A stretch of 64,000 nt of DNA from Bdellovibrionota bacterium (GTDB lineage: Bacteria; Bdellovibrionota; Bdellovibrionia; Bdellovibrionales; Bdellovibrionaceae): positions 1-64,000 of the forward strand of contig CAUJGP010000014.1 in assembly GCA_963170155.1 (NCBI GenBank), in the 5' to 3' direction. Numbering within the stretch: position 1 is the first letter of the stretch; each line of letters begins with the position of its first letter. This document shows, in pieces, positions 14,266 through 22,375 of this stretch. The position numbers were made by a program, and so were the translations under genes. The notes beneath the pieces are model-generated. The model did not search any database and had not been told where the DNA came from. It saw only the letters and a list, made by a program, of their open reading frames with translations.

Positions 14266-14612
14266 TGGCGCAATTGACGAATTCAACGCAAAGTCGCACC
14301 CTCACCCAAAATCTTGTCGTTGCGGACAACCTCTTTCAGAGAATGAAAGGGTTACTAGGAAAATCTCATTTAAAAGAAGGGGAAATGCTGTGGATTTTAA
14401 GGTGCAACAGTATCCATACCTTTTTCATGAAGTTTCCGATCGATTGTGTTTTTCTAAATAAACAAATGTCAGTTTGTTCGATTCAGTCCCATGTCAAACC
14501 CTGGCGGCTGGTTCTCCCTATTTTCAAGGCCACGTCGGTCATTGAAATGGAAGCGGGAAAAGCCCTACAATTCAACATTCAAATTGGGGATCAACTGCAT
14601 GTGGGCCATTAG
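14265..14612 (+). CDS. DUF192 family protein
   Basis: 115 residues from ATG 14265, overlapping the TadC-like stop by one base, with GGAGG upstream. It shows the DUF192 pattern: ADNLFQRMKGLLGKSHLKEGEMLWI, then C-x-S-I-H-T-F-F-M-KFPIDCVFLN (the H-T-F/W-x-M...P-I-D core) and VIEMEAGKA. DUF192 proteins are small beta-rich domains of uncertain function, often exported, but this copy has no signal peptide and would be cytoplasmic. In Tad-related clusters DUF192 genes do recur. Its end overlaps the following FHA gene by 14 bases, suggesting coupled translation. Confidence 0.8.
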   Translation: MAQLTNSTQSRTLTQNLVVADNLFQRMKGLLGKSHLKEGEMLWILRCNSIHTFFMKFPIDCVFLNKQMSVCSIQSHVKPWRLVLPIFKATSVIEMEAGKALQFNIQIGDQLHVGH

Positions 14613-16227
14613 GATGCTTTCTGGAAATCACGCGGGGCAAGTGTTTCCTCTCCAAGAGGGAAGAAACCTCATCGGTCGAGGCGTGAATTGCCAAATTCGA
14701 TTCAATGATTTGGACGTCTCCAAAGAACATGCCTTTATCATTTCTGAAGAAAAAAAATTGATCCTCATGGACAACCAATCCAGAAACGGAACTTTTGTCA
14801 ATGGTGTCATGATCAATAAAACCAATTTAAAACGAGGCGATAAAGTTTCATTCAATCAAACACTCTGTGACGTTATTTACCTGCCAAATGCAAACGCCAA
14901 CAAGATGCTATCGCTCGTGCCCAATGCAAACGGAGCGGCACTCACTCCGCAAACGATTCCCATGGGATCACCTGCGCACTACAATCCTCATGGAGTTCCT
15001 GGTCACGTCAATCCCACTTCATCTTCAATGCCTGCTTTTGAAAATAACATTTCCGTGGAGAGAACCTCACCGCCATCCTCTGATTTTTTCAAACGCTATT
15101 TTGAAGAAGTTTTAATGCCCGGCGTGTATCAACTCGGTAAAGTCATGGAGTTCAAACTCGTCATTGGCCTCTTCATGCTGATTTACGCCGTTTTGGTAAC
15201 GGCTCTTTCAACTATCCCCATGCTCGCAATCACCTCGGATAGCATTCAAATAGAGAGTCGCAGAAGGGCTCTGACCATCGCCCGTAATTTAGCGAACCTC
15301 AATCAACAAGCTCTTCTCAAAGATATGGAATCCGCCGTTTCAACTCAAACAGCGGAACTCGAAGAAGGCGTAAGCCAAGCGTACATCATTCGTCAAGCCG
15401 ATGGATCCGTGATCGCGCCGGCGTCTCGCTCCGGGACCATTCCATCCATTCCTTTCATTGAAACTGCACGCCGCGAACAAAAAGAACTCATCAAACAAAT
15501 TGATTCCTCCCATATTGCTGTTGCCGTTCCGTTGTCGGCCTTCAACCCGGATACGTCCACTTATGCGATCAAAGCTTTTGCCATTGTTATTTACGACATG
15601 GGTTCTCTCGCCATTGACGATGGAAGAACTCTCAGTTTGTTCTTTCAAACCCTGATCATCGCCATCATCTTAGGTTTCTTTCTTTATCTGCTATTCTACC
15701 GATTCGTAGAACACCCTGTTGCAAAACTTAACACGCAGATTGATCACGCTCTGAAAACAAAGTCCTCCTCCATCGCGACTGTTGATATTGATTTTCCTGT
15801 CTTTCAAAGTCTCGTTTCAAACATCAACAGCCTCATCACGAGGGTTTCTACCTCAGACGGCGATTCTGAGAGTTTTTCTGGAGCCAACAAAGACTTTGAA
15901 ATGATCAACGTTGTGAAACTCATTGGTTATGCGGGTCTTGTTATTAATTCAGATCACACGGTGCTTGGTCTTAACAGCGCGGCAGAACAGCTTTTAAATC
16001 TCAGCGAATTTCAAATAAGAAACCAACCCATCACTCTTATTCCTGACCAGGCTTTGCAAAAAAGTCTGTATGACCTTATGGAACACGCTCAAAGGGACCC
16101 CGCCATTCCGAGTCGCAATGAATTGGAATTCGGAGGCGTCAACACTGAAATTAATTGTCAAGCCATCACCAATAAAAGCCAAATTCAATACTACATCGTC
16201 ACCATCATTCCCCTTGAAGGCGGCTAA
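14599..16227 (+). CDS. FHA-domain transmembrane sensor protein with PAS-like C-terminus
   Basis: About 542 residues from ATG 14599 (MWAIRM); ATG 14614 is an alternative start. Residues about 5-95 form a canonical FHA phosphothreonine-binding domain (LIGRGVNCQI, DVSKEHAF, NQSRNGTFVNG). A proline-rich linker leads to a membrane helix (about 186-206), an extracytoplasmic region of about 135 residues, a second helix (about 345-365) and a HAMP-like stretch. A PAS-like domain (about 435-500: YAGLVINSDHTVLGLNSAAEQLLNLSE) closes the protein. This resembles a sensor kinase chassis in which an FHA domain is present and no kinase domain exists. It probably couples an envelope signal to phosphopeptide binding. 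It is second in a series of coupled genes ending in a PP2C-like protein. Confidence 0.8.
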   Translation: MWAIRMLSGNHAGQVFPLQEGRNLIGRGVNCQIRFNDLDVSKEHAFIISEEKKLILMDNQSRNGTFVNGVMINKTNLKRGDKVSFNQTLCDVIYLPNANANKMLSLVPNANGAALTPQTIPMGSPAHYNPHGVPGHVNPTSSSMPAFENNISVERTSPPSSDFFKRYFEEVLMPGVYQLGKVMEFKLVIGLFMLIYAVLVTALSTIPMLAITSDSIQIESRRRALTIARNLANLNQQALLKDMESAVSTQTAELEEGVSQAYIIRQADGSVIAPASRSGTIPSIPFIETARREQKELIKQIDSSHIAVAVPLSAFNPDTSTYAIKAFAIVIYDMGSLAIDDGRTLSLFFQTLIIAIILGFFLYLLFYRFVEHPVAKLNTQIDHALKTKSSSIATVDIDFPVFQSLVSNINSLITRVSTSDGDSESFSGANKDFEMINVVKLIGYAGLVINSDHTVLGLNSAAEQLLNLSEFQIRNQPITLIPDQALQKSLYDLMEHAQRDPAIPSRNELEFGGVNTEINCQAITNKSQIQYYIVTIIPLEGG

Positions 16228-16229
16228 CC

Positions 16230-17486
16230 GTGAATACAGCAAAGGCATTCCCCTCTGATTTAATTAAAATTGACGTGAAAATCACCTCAGGGCCTCACGA
16301 AGGGGAAACCTTTGTCATCACAAAAGACATCTTCAATGTCGGTAGAGGCGCTGAAAATGACATCATCCTGATCAATGATCCTAAACTGAGTCGCAATCAC
16401 ATTAAAATTTCAATGAAAGAATCTCATCTTTTCGTTGAAAATTTAAGTACTCGCAATCCGATTCTTTTCAAGAAAAAATTAGAGCAGCAAGTGGAAATCA
16501 AACCCATGGATCGCATCCGTATTGGGGATACTGAAATGGAACTCTCTTGGAATGCGACGCTTTTTGAAAAAACATTAATGGCCACCGAAGATCCAACCCA
16601 GCTTTCTGTTCAACGAACGATAGCCACCAAGGTGGAAGACATCCCCGAACAAGAGCTTCCATTGCCAGTTCTCACAGAAAAAAATAAAATTCCAGCCATC
16701 ATCCCTCTACCTGCGGCAGCGACAGCGGCGGCAACTGCACCCCCAGCCACCACCGCCACTTCCGCCTCGGATAAGGCTCTTCGTAATAAAGTGCTTTTTC
16801 ACCCTACAGCACCCAAAATACCACTTGCGCCTTCCATCAAAAATGAAAATAGAATCGTGAAAAATGATGAGCCTCCAAAGATAAATGCGGCTCCTCCTCC
16901 TCGCCCCGCCCCGAATGCCATCATTCACAAGAGTAAAATCCCGCCTCGCTTTCTACTCATAGGAGCTGGAGTGGTTCTGTTGATCATTATTGTGATCATG
17001 CAATCGGGAGATAAAAAACCCAAAAAACAAACGGCGTTGAAAGACCCACATCAACTCAATGCGGAACTGCAAAAATCAAATCAACTTGTTGAAAATTACA
17101 TGAAAGAAAAAAAACTGCAGGACGACGGACGGATGGATCGCGTGCATGAATCAGCTCAATCCTACTATATCAGGGGCTTTCGCGATTATCGACAAGGACA
17201 ATTCTCGCGCGCCATCATCGCTTTTCAAGCCGCCCTCTCTTTTGACCCGAATCATGTGCTGGCGAAAAAATATCTTCTTCAAAGTGTAAAAAAACACTCT
17301 GAAGTCGTTCAATTCAATCTTGATCAGGCGAAGAGGTACAAGGAAAAAAGCAACTATCGCCTTTGCCGATCTTCGGCCAAACAAGTCATTATTATGGCTC
17401 TCCGAAAAGATCAAAGCGATCCTCACTATAAAGAAGGAAAAAGCCTGTTTGATGATTGTGACATGCTCTCTAAGGGACGGTTTTAG
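16230..17486 (+). CDS. FHA-domain membrane protein with C-terminal TPR-like region
   Basis: 418 residues from GTG 16230, two bases after the previous stop. Residues about 14-105 form an FHA domain with NVGRGAENDI and KLSRNHIKI, but the usual N-G-T-x-V-N turn is replaced by STRNPILF, so phosphothreonine affinity may be altered. An alanine/proline-rich linker (about 150-235) precedes one membrane helix (about 240-258, RFLLIGAGVVLLIIIVIM). The C-terminal 150 residues contain TPR-like helices (SYYIRGFRDYRQGQFSRAIIAFQAALSFDPNHVLAKK). The topology suggests a cytoplasmic FHA domain and a periplasmic TPR domain, inferred from order only. Such proteins may act as scaffolds across the inner membrane. 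Confidence 0.78.
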   Translation: MNTAKAFPSDLIKIDVKITSGPHEGETFVITKDIFNVGRGAENDIILINDPKLSRNHIKISMKESHLFVENLSTRNPILFKKKLEQQVEIKPMDRIRIGDTEMELSWNATLFEKTLMATEDPTQLSVQRTIATKVEDIPEQELPLPVLTEKNKIPAIIPLPAAATAAATAPPATTATSASDKALRNKVLFHPTAPKIPLAPSIKNENRIVKNDEPPKINAAPPPRPAPNAIIHKSKIPPRFLLIGAGVVLLIIIVIMQSGDKKPKKQTALKDPHQLNAELQKSNQLVENYMKEKKLQDDGRMDRVHESAQSYYIRGFRDYRQGQFSRAIIAFQAALSFDPNHVLAKKYLLQSVKKHSEVVQFNLDQAKRYKEKSNYRLCRSSAKQVIIMALRKDQSDPHYKEGKSLFDDCDMLSKGRF

Positions 17487-17488
17487 CC

Positions 17489-19441
17489 ATGGTTAAACTG
17501 GTTGTGCGCCTTCATGGAAAAGTCATTCAAACACTGGAACTCTCTGATCCCGCCACCACCTACTGGGCCGGAAGAAGTGAAAATTGCCAAGTGGTTTTAA
17601 ATCACGAGAAAGGAATTTCCCGTCAGCATTTCAAAATCAACCTCAAAGAGGGCCTTTGGAATCTAGAAGTCACGTCAACCTATGGCGATATTAAAACCGG
17701 TGAAACGACCGTGCGAGAACTTGTGCTGCAAGAAGGCACCAGCTTCAGCCTTACACCTTACGAATTCCATGTGGAAAGCATCCACACTCAAAGTCACTCT
17801 TCTGATTTAGCTCTGGCTTCAGGAGAAGCTCGGGCAAGATCCTCCTCTTCTGCTGCGGGATCTCCCCACCAAGAATTCGAAAAAACCGTGACTCGAGTTT
17901 TCGAAACAAGCAAACAATACACTCTCGCCTACTTCAATAAAGATACCAACGAGAGCAAAGTTTTTATCCTGACTAAAAATGAATACGTCATTGGTCGTGA
18001 TCCTGGGTGTGATATTGTGCTCAATGATGCTCGCGTGAGCCGACGTCAATTCAAATTGATCAATAAAAATGGAAGTTTTTATTTAATGGACAACTTGGGC
18101 ATTAACGCCACAAAAATCAATAAAATTAAAGTGACTTCCAATGAACCCCAATTACTCAGCAGCAACGACGAGATTAAAATTCTATCTCACAAATTAAAAT
18201 TCGAGATCCGAGACTCTCAATTCGAAAGCCAGTGGCAAAAAGTGAAACATTTGGCGCTGATCGATCCTGCTGACTTCTCTAATAACCCTGATCTCAACGA
18301 CCCTTCTTTAGGAGAAGGGTCCACTGCAAATCAATCCAATGAAACTACGGACTCTGACCCTGCAAAAATTTTAAATTTTTGGGGGATCAAAATAGCTCTC
18401 ACCAAAAAAAATAAGATCCGCATGGGACTCGTTGGTCTGCTATTGATCGTCGCCATTGTCATTTCATCGGACAACAGCAGCATGGATCCCAATGCCAATG
18501 TCGCCAATCAACCAGCCAATCCTCTTGCCAAGTTAACACCCGAAGAACAAAAACAAGTGAAAGTTCAATACGAGCTGGCTAAAGATTTGTACACCAAAGG
18601 GAATTACCAAATGGCTAAAGAAGAACTCACCAAAGTTCATGCTAAAATCCCTTCTTATCTTGATTCCCTGGAGTTAGCTCGTTTTATCGAAGTGGGCATT
18701 CAATCGGCCCAAGAAAGAGAACAACAAGAACGTCTAAAAAGAGAAGCGGCTGAAATTGAAGAAAAAATAGTGAATATCGTGGCCTTCTGCCGTCAGCAAT
18801 TAAAACCCGATGCGAGCATCGCGGAATCTGATGATTGCCTGTCCCCTGCCATTCAACTCAATCCTGAACATGAATTACTTGTAACTTTTCGAGGAGAAAT
18901 CGCTCGCGTGGAAGAGCAAAGGAAAACCCTCGAGGCCGAGCGCGCCTTCAAAGCCGCACAAGCCGCGGAATTAGAAAAACAATACAAGTTAGCTCTGGAA
19001 ATCAGCCAAAAAGATCCTTACAAGGGCAAGCAAGCCTTTGAAGATTTTTTAAAGTTGACCATGGATGACCCTAAAAAACTCCAAGATAAAGCAAAACGTG
19101 ATATCAAGAGACTGGAGCGTAAAATAAAACAAAGCATCTCTTCAGCTATTAACTCCGTTAAGACTTTAGTCGAAGAAGGAAAGCACAGACAGGCCATTAT
19201 TGCGCTTGAAAAAGCTGTTGAAATGTCCCCTCCCAATCATGAACTCGATGAAGAAATCGAAAAAATCACAGAAGATCTTCGAAAAAAGATGCAAGCTCTT
19301 TATCAAGAGGCCATCCTAGAAGAAAACATTGGCAATGTCGATACCGCCAAAGACCGGTGGAAAAAAATTATTGAACAAGACATTCCCAATGGAGAATATC
19401 ACAATAAAGCCAAAATCAAATTGAAAAAATATGGTGGATGA
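17489..19441 (+). CDS. Double-FHA membrane protein with long TPR/coiled-coil C-terminus
   Basis: 650 residues from ATG 17489, two bases after the previous stop. FHA domain 1 (about 5-95) keeps YWAGRSENCQV and GISRQHFKI. FHA domain 2 (about 145-245) has YVIGRDPGCDI but VSRRQFKL, where the usual histidine is glutamine, and NLGINATKIN. A membrane helix at about 308-327 (MGLVGLLLIVAIVIS) follows. The C-terminal 300 residues hold TPR-like repeats (AKDLYTKGNYQMAKEELTKVHAKIP) and charged coiled coil. The architecture repeats that of the preceding protein, with a second FHA added, suggesting duplication within the operon. The stop overlaps the next start in an ATGA. It probably forms a signalling or scaffold complex with its neighbours. 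Confidence 0.78.
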   Translation: MVKLVVRLHGKVIQTLELSDPATTYWAGRSENCQVVLNHEKGISRQHFKINLKEGLWNLEVTSTYGDIKTGETTVRELVLQEGTSFSLTPYEFHVESIHTQSHSSDLALASGEARARSSSSAAGSPHQEFEKTVTRVFETSKQYTLAYFNKDTNESKVFILTKNEYVIGRDPGCDIVLNDARVSRRQFKLINKNGSFYLMDNLGINATKINKIKVTSNEPQLLSSNDEIKILSHKLKFEIRDSQFESQWQKVKHLALIDPADFSNNPDLNDPSLGEGSTANQSNETTDSDPAKILNFWGIKIALTKKNKIRMGLVGLLLIVAIVISSDNSSMDPNANVANQPANPLAKLTPEEQKQVKVQYELAKDLYTKGNYQMAKEELTKVHAKIPSYLDSLELARFIEVGIQSAQEREQQERLKREAAEIEEKIVNIVAFCRQQLKPDASIAESDDCLSPAIQLNPEHELLVTFRGEIARVEEQRKTLEAERAFKAAQAAELEKQYKLALEISQKDPYKGKQAFEDFLKLTMDDPKKLQDKAKRDIKRLERKIKQSISSAINSVKTLVEEGKHRQAIIALEKAVEMSPPNHELDEEIEKITEDLRKKMQALYQEAILEENIGNVDTAKDRWKKIIEQDIPNGEYHNKAKIKLKKYGG

Positions 19442-20121
19442 TGAAGCTTCAAGAACAATTCAGTTATAGAACTCATCAGTCTTGGCGACCTCAACCCACG
19501 CTCCTAACGGAAGACTCCCTTCAATTCACCGGCGTGAGTTTTTCGTGGGGAGAAATGGATGTCTCTCAAAAGGCCTTTGAAAACATAAGAATTTTTGTAG
19601 AAGCCACTCTTAATCAATCCGAGGTTACGAACCCTTTTGGTTTCAACGAAAGCCTTTCCAGTTTGGAAAACGCTCTTTACTCGGGCTGCTCCCAAGCCAA
19701 TGATGTGATTTATCGTTTGATCAACAACATCACATTGACGAGCGGGTTAGAAGGCTTGTGGATGATCAAAAAAGGCAAAGAATTAGCCATGATTCAGGTG
19801 GGACAACCTCAAGTTTATCTGATCCGCAACCAGACCCTCACACCTCTTTTTGGAGTAGGAGACATCACCACTTCGCAACCAAATAATGGTGAATTTTTAC
19901 CTCATAGATTATTAGGTGTTCACAATCAAGGGGCCTTCAACATCCAAAGCGTTGGTCTTGAAGACAATGACCAATTGTTATTGCTTGCCCATAGCTTAAT
20001 CCCGATGAGTTTGCATGACGTTCTGAAATCCAAATCTAAGATTTATGATGCAAAGTTGCTCTTTCAAAAAATTGCCAAAGAGCACCCTCACTGCCCCTTT
20101 TGGATTTCTACTTTTTTATAA
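19438..20121 (+). CDS. PP2C-like protein, probably a catalytically inactive phosphatase
   Basis: 227 residues from ATG 19438, overlapping the FHA gene stop by 4 bases. The second half resembles PP2C/PPM phosphatases: LWMIKKGKELAMIQVGQPQVYLIRNQTLTPLFG matches the strand pair around G-D-S-R-x-Y-L-x-R-x-G-x-L, and RLLGV...VGLEDNDQLLLLAHSL matches the R-A-L-G ... D-x-L-L-L-C-S-D-G-L segment. The metal-binding aspartates of PP2C (D-G-x-G-G, G-D-S-R, S-D-G-L) are absent: GQPQ and AHSL occupy those places. It may bind phosphoprotein without cleaving it. Its place after three FHA genes fits a phosphosignalling set. Identification rests on pattern, not a search. Confidence 0.6.
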   Translation: MMKLQEQFSYRTHQSWRPQPTLLTEDSLQFTGVSFSWGEMDVSQKAFENIRIFVEATLNQSEVTNPFGFNESLSSLENALYSGCSQANDVIYRLINNITLTSGLEGLWMIKKGKELAMIQVGQPQVYLIRNQTLTPLFGVGDITTSQPNNGEFLPHRLLGVHNQGAFNIQSVGLEDNDQLLLLAHSLIPMSLHDVLKSKSKIYDAKLLFQKIAKEHPHCPFWISTFL

Positions 20122-20267
20122 ATTGACAGATTCACAGTCAAAAGTGTGACGGGACATCGCCCCCCTTTGGTCTAAAACCCAAACTTAGCCTAGTTTCATT
20201 AATAAATAAAAATAGTTTTTTACTGGAAATTCGTCTTTTCTGACTCTTTTTCTCACCTCAGTCCTGT

Positions 20268-20283
20268 TGGCATATATGTTGCT
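20268..20283 (+). promoter_or_regulatory. Sigma-54 (RpoN) promoter of the flagellar operon
   Basis: TGGCATATATGTTGCT matches the sigma-54 consensus TGGCAC-N5-TTGCW, with the invariant GG (20269-20270) and GC (20281-20282) separated by 10 bases. It lies 43 bases before the fliL start codon. The 200-base gap between the PP2C-like gene and fliL contains it. It implies that the fliL-fliA genes need an enhancer-binding activator; one is encoded at 31914-33470. Confidence 0.85.
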
Positions 20284-20325
20284 GTATACAAAATTCAACA
20301 GAAATAAATTTTAATAGGGGGTCGT

Positions 20326-20853
20326 GTGGCTGAGGAAAAAGCAGAAGCACCCAAGAGTGTGCCACCTCAAAGTGGGCCAAAGCAAACTTTACTCATTGCA
20401 CTTTGTATCATCAATATGGCTGTCGTTGGTGCCGTGGGGTTCATGCTTTATCTCAACAAGAAAAAAGAGGCTGCTGAACCCAAAATTGAAAATGTCATCA
20501 AAGGCGAATACGAAGCGCAAATCAGTGATGCCAAAGAAGCTAATAACTTTGTCAAAGAAATGGTCCGTTTGGAACCTTTTGTTGTCAATTTAGCAGGATC
20601 TCGTGGGCGCAGGTTGGCTCGTGTCACTCTGGAGCTTGAAGTCGATAACGACAAAGTTAAGGATGAAATTGAAACCCGGTCCGCGCAAATTCGAGACATC
20701 ATTATCATCATCTTGTCCGCAAAAAATTACGAAAGCGTGTCCAACAAAGAAGGAAAGGATGCCTTGCGAGACGAAATCAGAGACACCGTCAGCGGCTTTC
20801 TCACCAAAGGAAAAATCCGAAAAGTATTCTTCACTGAGTTTATGTACAACTAA
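20326..20853 (+). CDS. fliL: Flagellar basal body protein FliL
   Basis: 175 residues from GTG 20326 after AGGGGG. There is one membrane helix near the N-terminus (about 22-43, LLIALCIINMAVVGAVGFMLYL). The periplasmic domain has PFVVNLAGSRGRRLARVTLELEVD and ends in KVFFTEFMYN, the typical FliL end (V-x-x-V-Y/F-F-T-x-F-V-x-Q). FliL surrounds the stator units and supports torque. It is the first gene after the sigma-54 promoter and 12 bases before fliM, the usual order. Confidence 0.9.
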   Translation: MAEEKAEAPKSVPPQSGPKQTLLIALCIINMAVVGAVGFMLYLNKKKEAAEPKIENVIKGEYEAQISDAKEANNFVKEMVRLEPFVVNLAGSRGRRLARVTLELEVDNDKVKDEIETRSAQIRDIIIIILSAKNYESVSNKEGKDALRDEIRDTVSGFLTKGKIRKVFFTEFMYN

Positions 20854-20865
20854 AAGGAGATCTTC

Positions 20866-21894
20866 ATGAATCAGGTGCTCAGTCAAAGTGAAGTTGATGC
20901 TTTATTGGCTGCCGTCTCGGAAGGAGATGTCAGTGGAGGAGGCTCTTCTTCTAACTCATCTTCAGGCTCCGGAAGTAACAAAGCCTCTGGAACAAAGGAT
21001 GCTTTATCGGGTGAAGAAAAAGTTGTCGTTGTTTATGACTTAACCAGCCAGGATAGGATTATTCGGGGACGACTTCCCCAACTTGAAGTGATTTACGAGA
21101 AATTCATGCGATCCTTTCGCATTAGTCTCTCTTCGGCTCTTAGAAAAATTGCTACGCTCAATCTCGCCAGCACTGACTTTCTCAAGTTTGGAGAGTTTGT
21201 TAACACACTTCCCATGCCCACGTGCATGAGTGTTCTTCGTTTCAACGCTCTTCGCGGCTCAAGCTTGTTCGTGATCGAAAGCAAATTAGCCTATGCCTTG
21301 GTCGATAGTTTTTTTGGCGGTGCCGACAGACCCTATACAAAAATCGAAGGAAAAGACTTCACTCAAATTGAACTCGCCATTGTCAGAAAAATCGTTGATC
21401 TCGCCATTGATGATCTAGAAATGGCATGGGCTCCCATTGAAAAAATCGACTGTAGCTTTCAACGTACAGAAGTGAATCCGCAATTCGTGGGTATTGTTCC
21501 TCCCACAGATGTGGTCATCGCCACCACATTTGACGTTGAACTTGAAAACGCCAATGGAACAATCACGTTGGTGATTCCCTACGCCACCATAGAGCCTATT
21601 AAACAAAAATTATCAACTGGCTTCCAAGTGGAATCCGATCAAACGGATAGAAAATTATGGTACGAAATCATCAAAGAACAGCTGATGAACACGAATATGG
21701 AGCTCAGGGTTAATCTCGGCGAATCAGAAATCAGCTTATCAGAATTGATGGACTTAAAAGAAGGTGATGTCATTCCATTAGACCAAGACGCCAACGGCGA
21801 ATTTAACATTCACGTCGAAGGTGTTCCCAAATTCAAAGGTCTTTACGGCATACACCACGGATCCATCGCTGTACAATTAACAAAATTTATTTAA
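20866..21894 (+). CDS. fliM: Flagellar motor switch protein FliM
   Basis: 342 residues from ATG 20866 after AAAGGAGA. The N-terminal MNQVLSQSEVDALLAAV is the conserved start, containing the CheY-P-binding helix region; then comes a Ser/Gly-rich linker (about 25-45, SSSNSSSGSGSN), a middle CheC-like domain (YEKFMRSFRISLSSALRK, FGEFVNTLPMPTCM, FFGGADRPYTKIEGKDFTQIE) and a C-terminal SpoA domain (LGESEISLSELMDLKEGDVIPLDQD). FliM forms the C-ring and sets rotation direction. The Ser/Gly linker is longer than in enteric FliM. fliN follows after 18 bases. Confidence 0.95.
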   Translation: MNQVLSQSEVDALLAAVSEGDVSGGGSSSNSSSGSGSNKASGTKDALSGEEKVVVVYDLTSQDRIIRGRLPQLEVIYEKFMRSFRISLSSALRKIATLNLASTDFLKFGEFVNTLPMPTCMSVLRFNALRGSSLFVIESKLAYALVDSFFGGADRPYTKIEGKDFTQIELAIVRKIVDLAIDDLEMAWAPIEKIDCSFQRTEVNPQFVGIVPPTDVVIATTFDVELENANGTITLVIPYATIEPIKQKLSTGFQVESDQTDRKLWYEIIKEQLMNTNMELRVNLGESEISLSELMDLKEGDVIPLDQDANGEFNIHVEGVPKFKGLYGIHHGSIAVQLTKFI

Positions 21895-21912
21895 TTAAAA
21901 TGAGGGGGAACA

Positions 21913-22284
21913 ATGGGCGATAGTTTTGACAATCTAGCCGAGAAATTATCCGCAGAAAGCGCCAGTGAATCGGAAAAATCTAACAATTCTGAATCTATCA
22001 TGCATTTTGGAGATGAGAAAAAAGATCGTAATTTGCAAATGATCTTGGACATTCCCTTAAAAGTTTCCGTCGAATTGGGAAGAACAAAAATGCCCGTGAA
22101 GGAACTTATCAACTTGGCTCAGGGAAGCGTTGTTGAATTGAACAAACTCGCCGGTGAGCCTCTGGAAGTTTACGTTAACGATAAATTAATCGCCCGCGGG
22201 GAAGCTGTCGTCGTTAACGAGAAATTCGGCGTGCGTTTAACAGATATTATTTCACAATCCGAAAGAGTGGAACAACTCAGTTAA
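21913..22284 (+). CDS. fliN: Flagellar motor switch protein FliN
   Basis: 123 residues from ATG 21913 after GAGGGGG. The C-terminal SpoA domain (about 45-120) is clear: ILDIPLKVSVELGRTKMPVKELINLAQGSVVELNKLAGEPLEVYVNDKLIARGEAVVVNEKFGVRLTDI, shortened here by description to its hallmarks LGRTKMPVKEL and GEPLEVYVN. The N-terminal 40 residues are acidic and low in complexity. FliN completes the C-ring with FliM and docks the export ATPase complex. The length is normal. Confidence 0.95.
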   Translation: MGDSFDNLAEKLSAESASESEKSNNSESIMHFGDEKKDRNLQMILDIPLKVSVELGRTKMPVKELINLAQGSVVELNKLAGEPLEVYVNDKLIARGEAVVVNEKFGVRLTDIISQSERVEQLS

Positions 22285-22375
22285 CTGTTTTCTTCAATTT
22301 GATTGTGGATTTTGGGTTTTATCAACCAGTGATTCGAGCACTCACTCCAATCATGACTATATAAGGATATGATTT

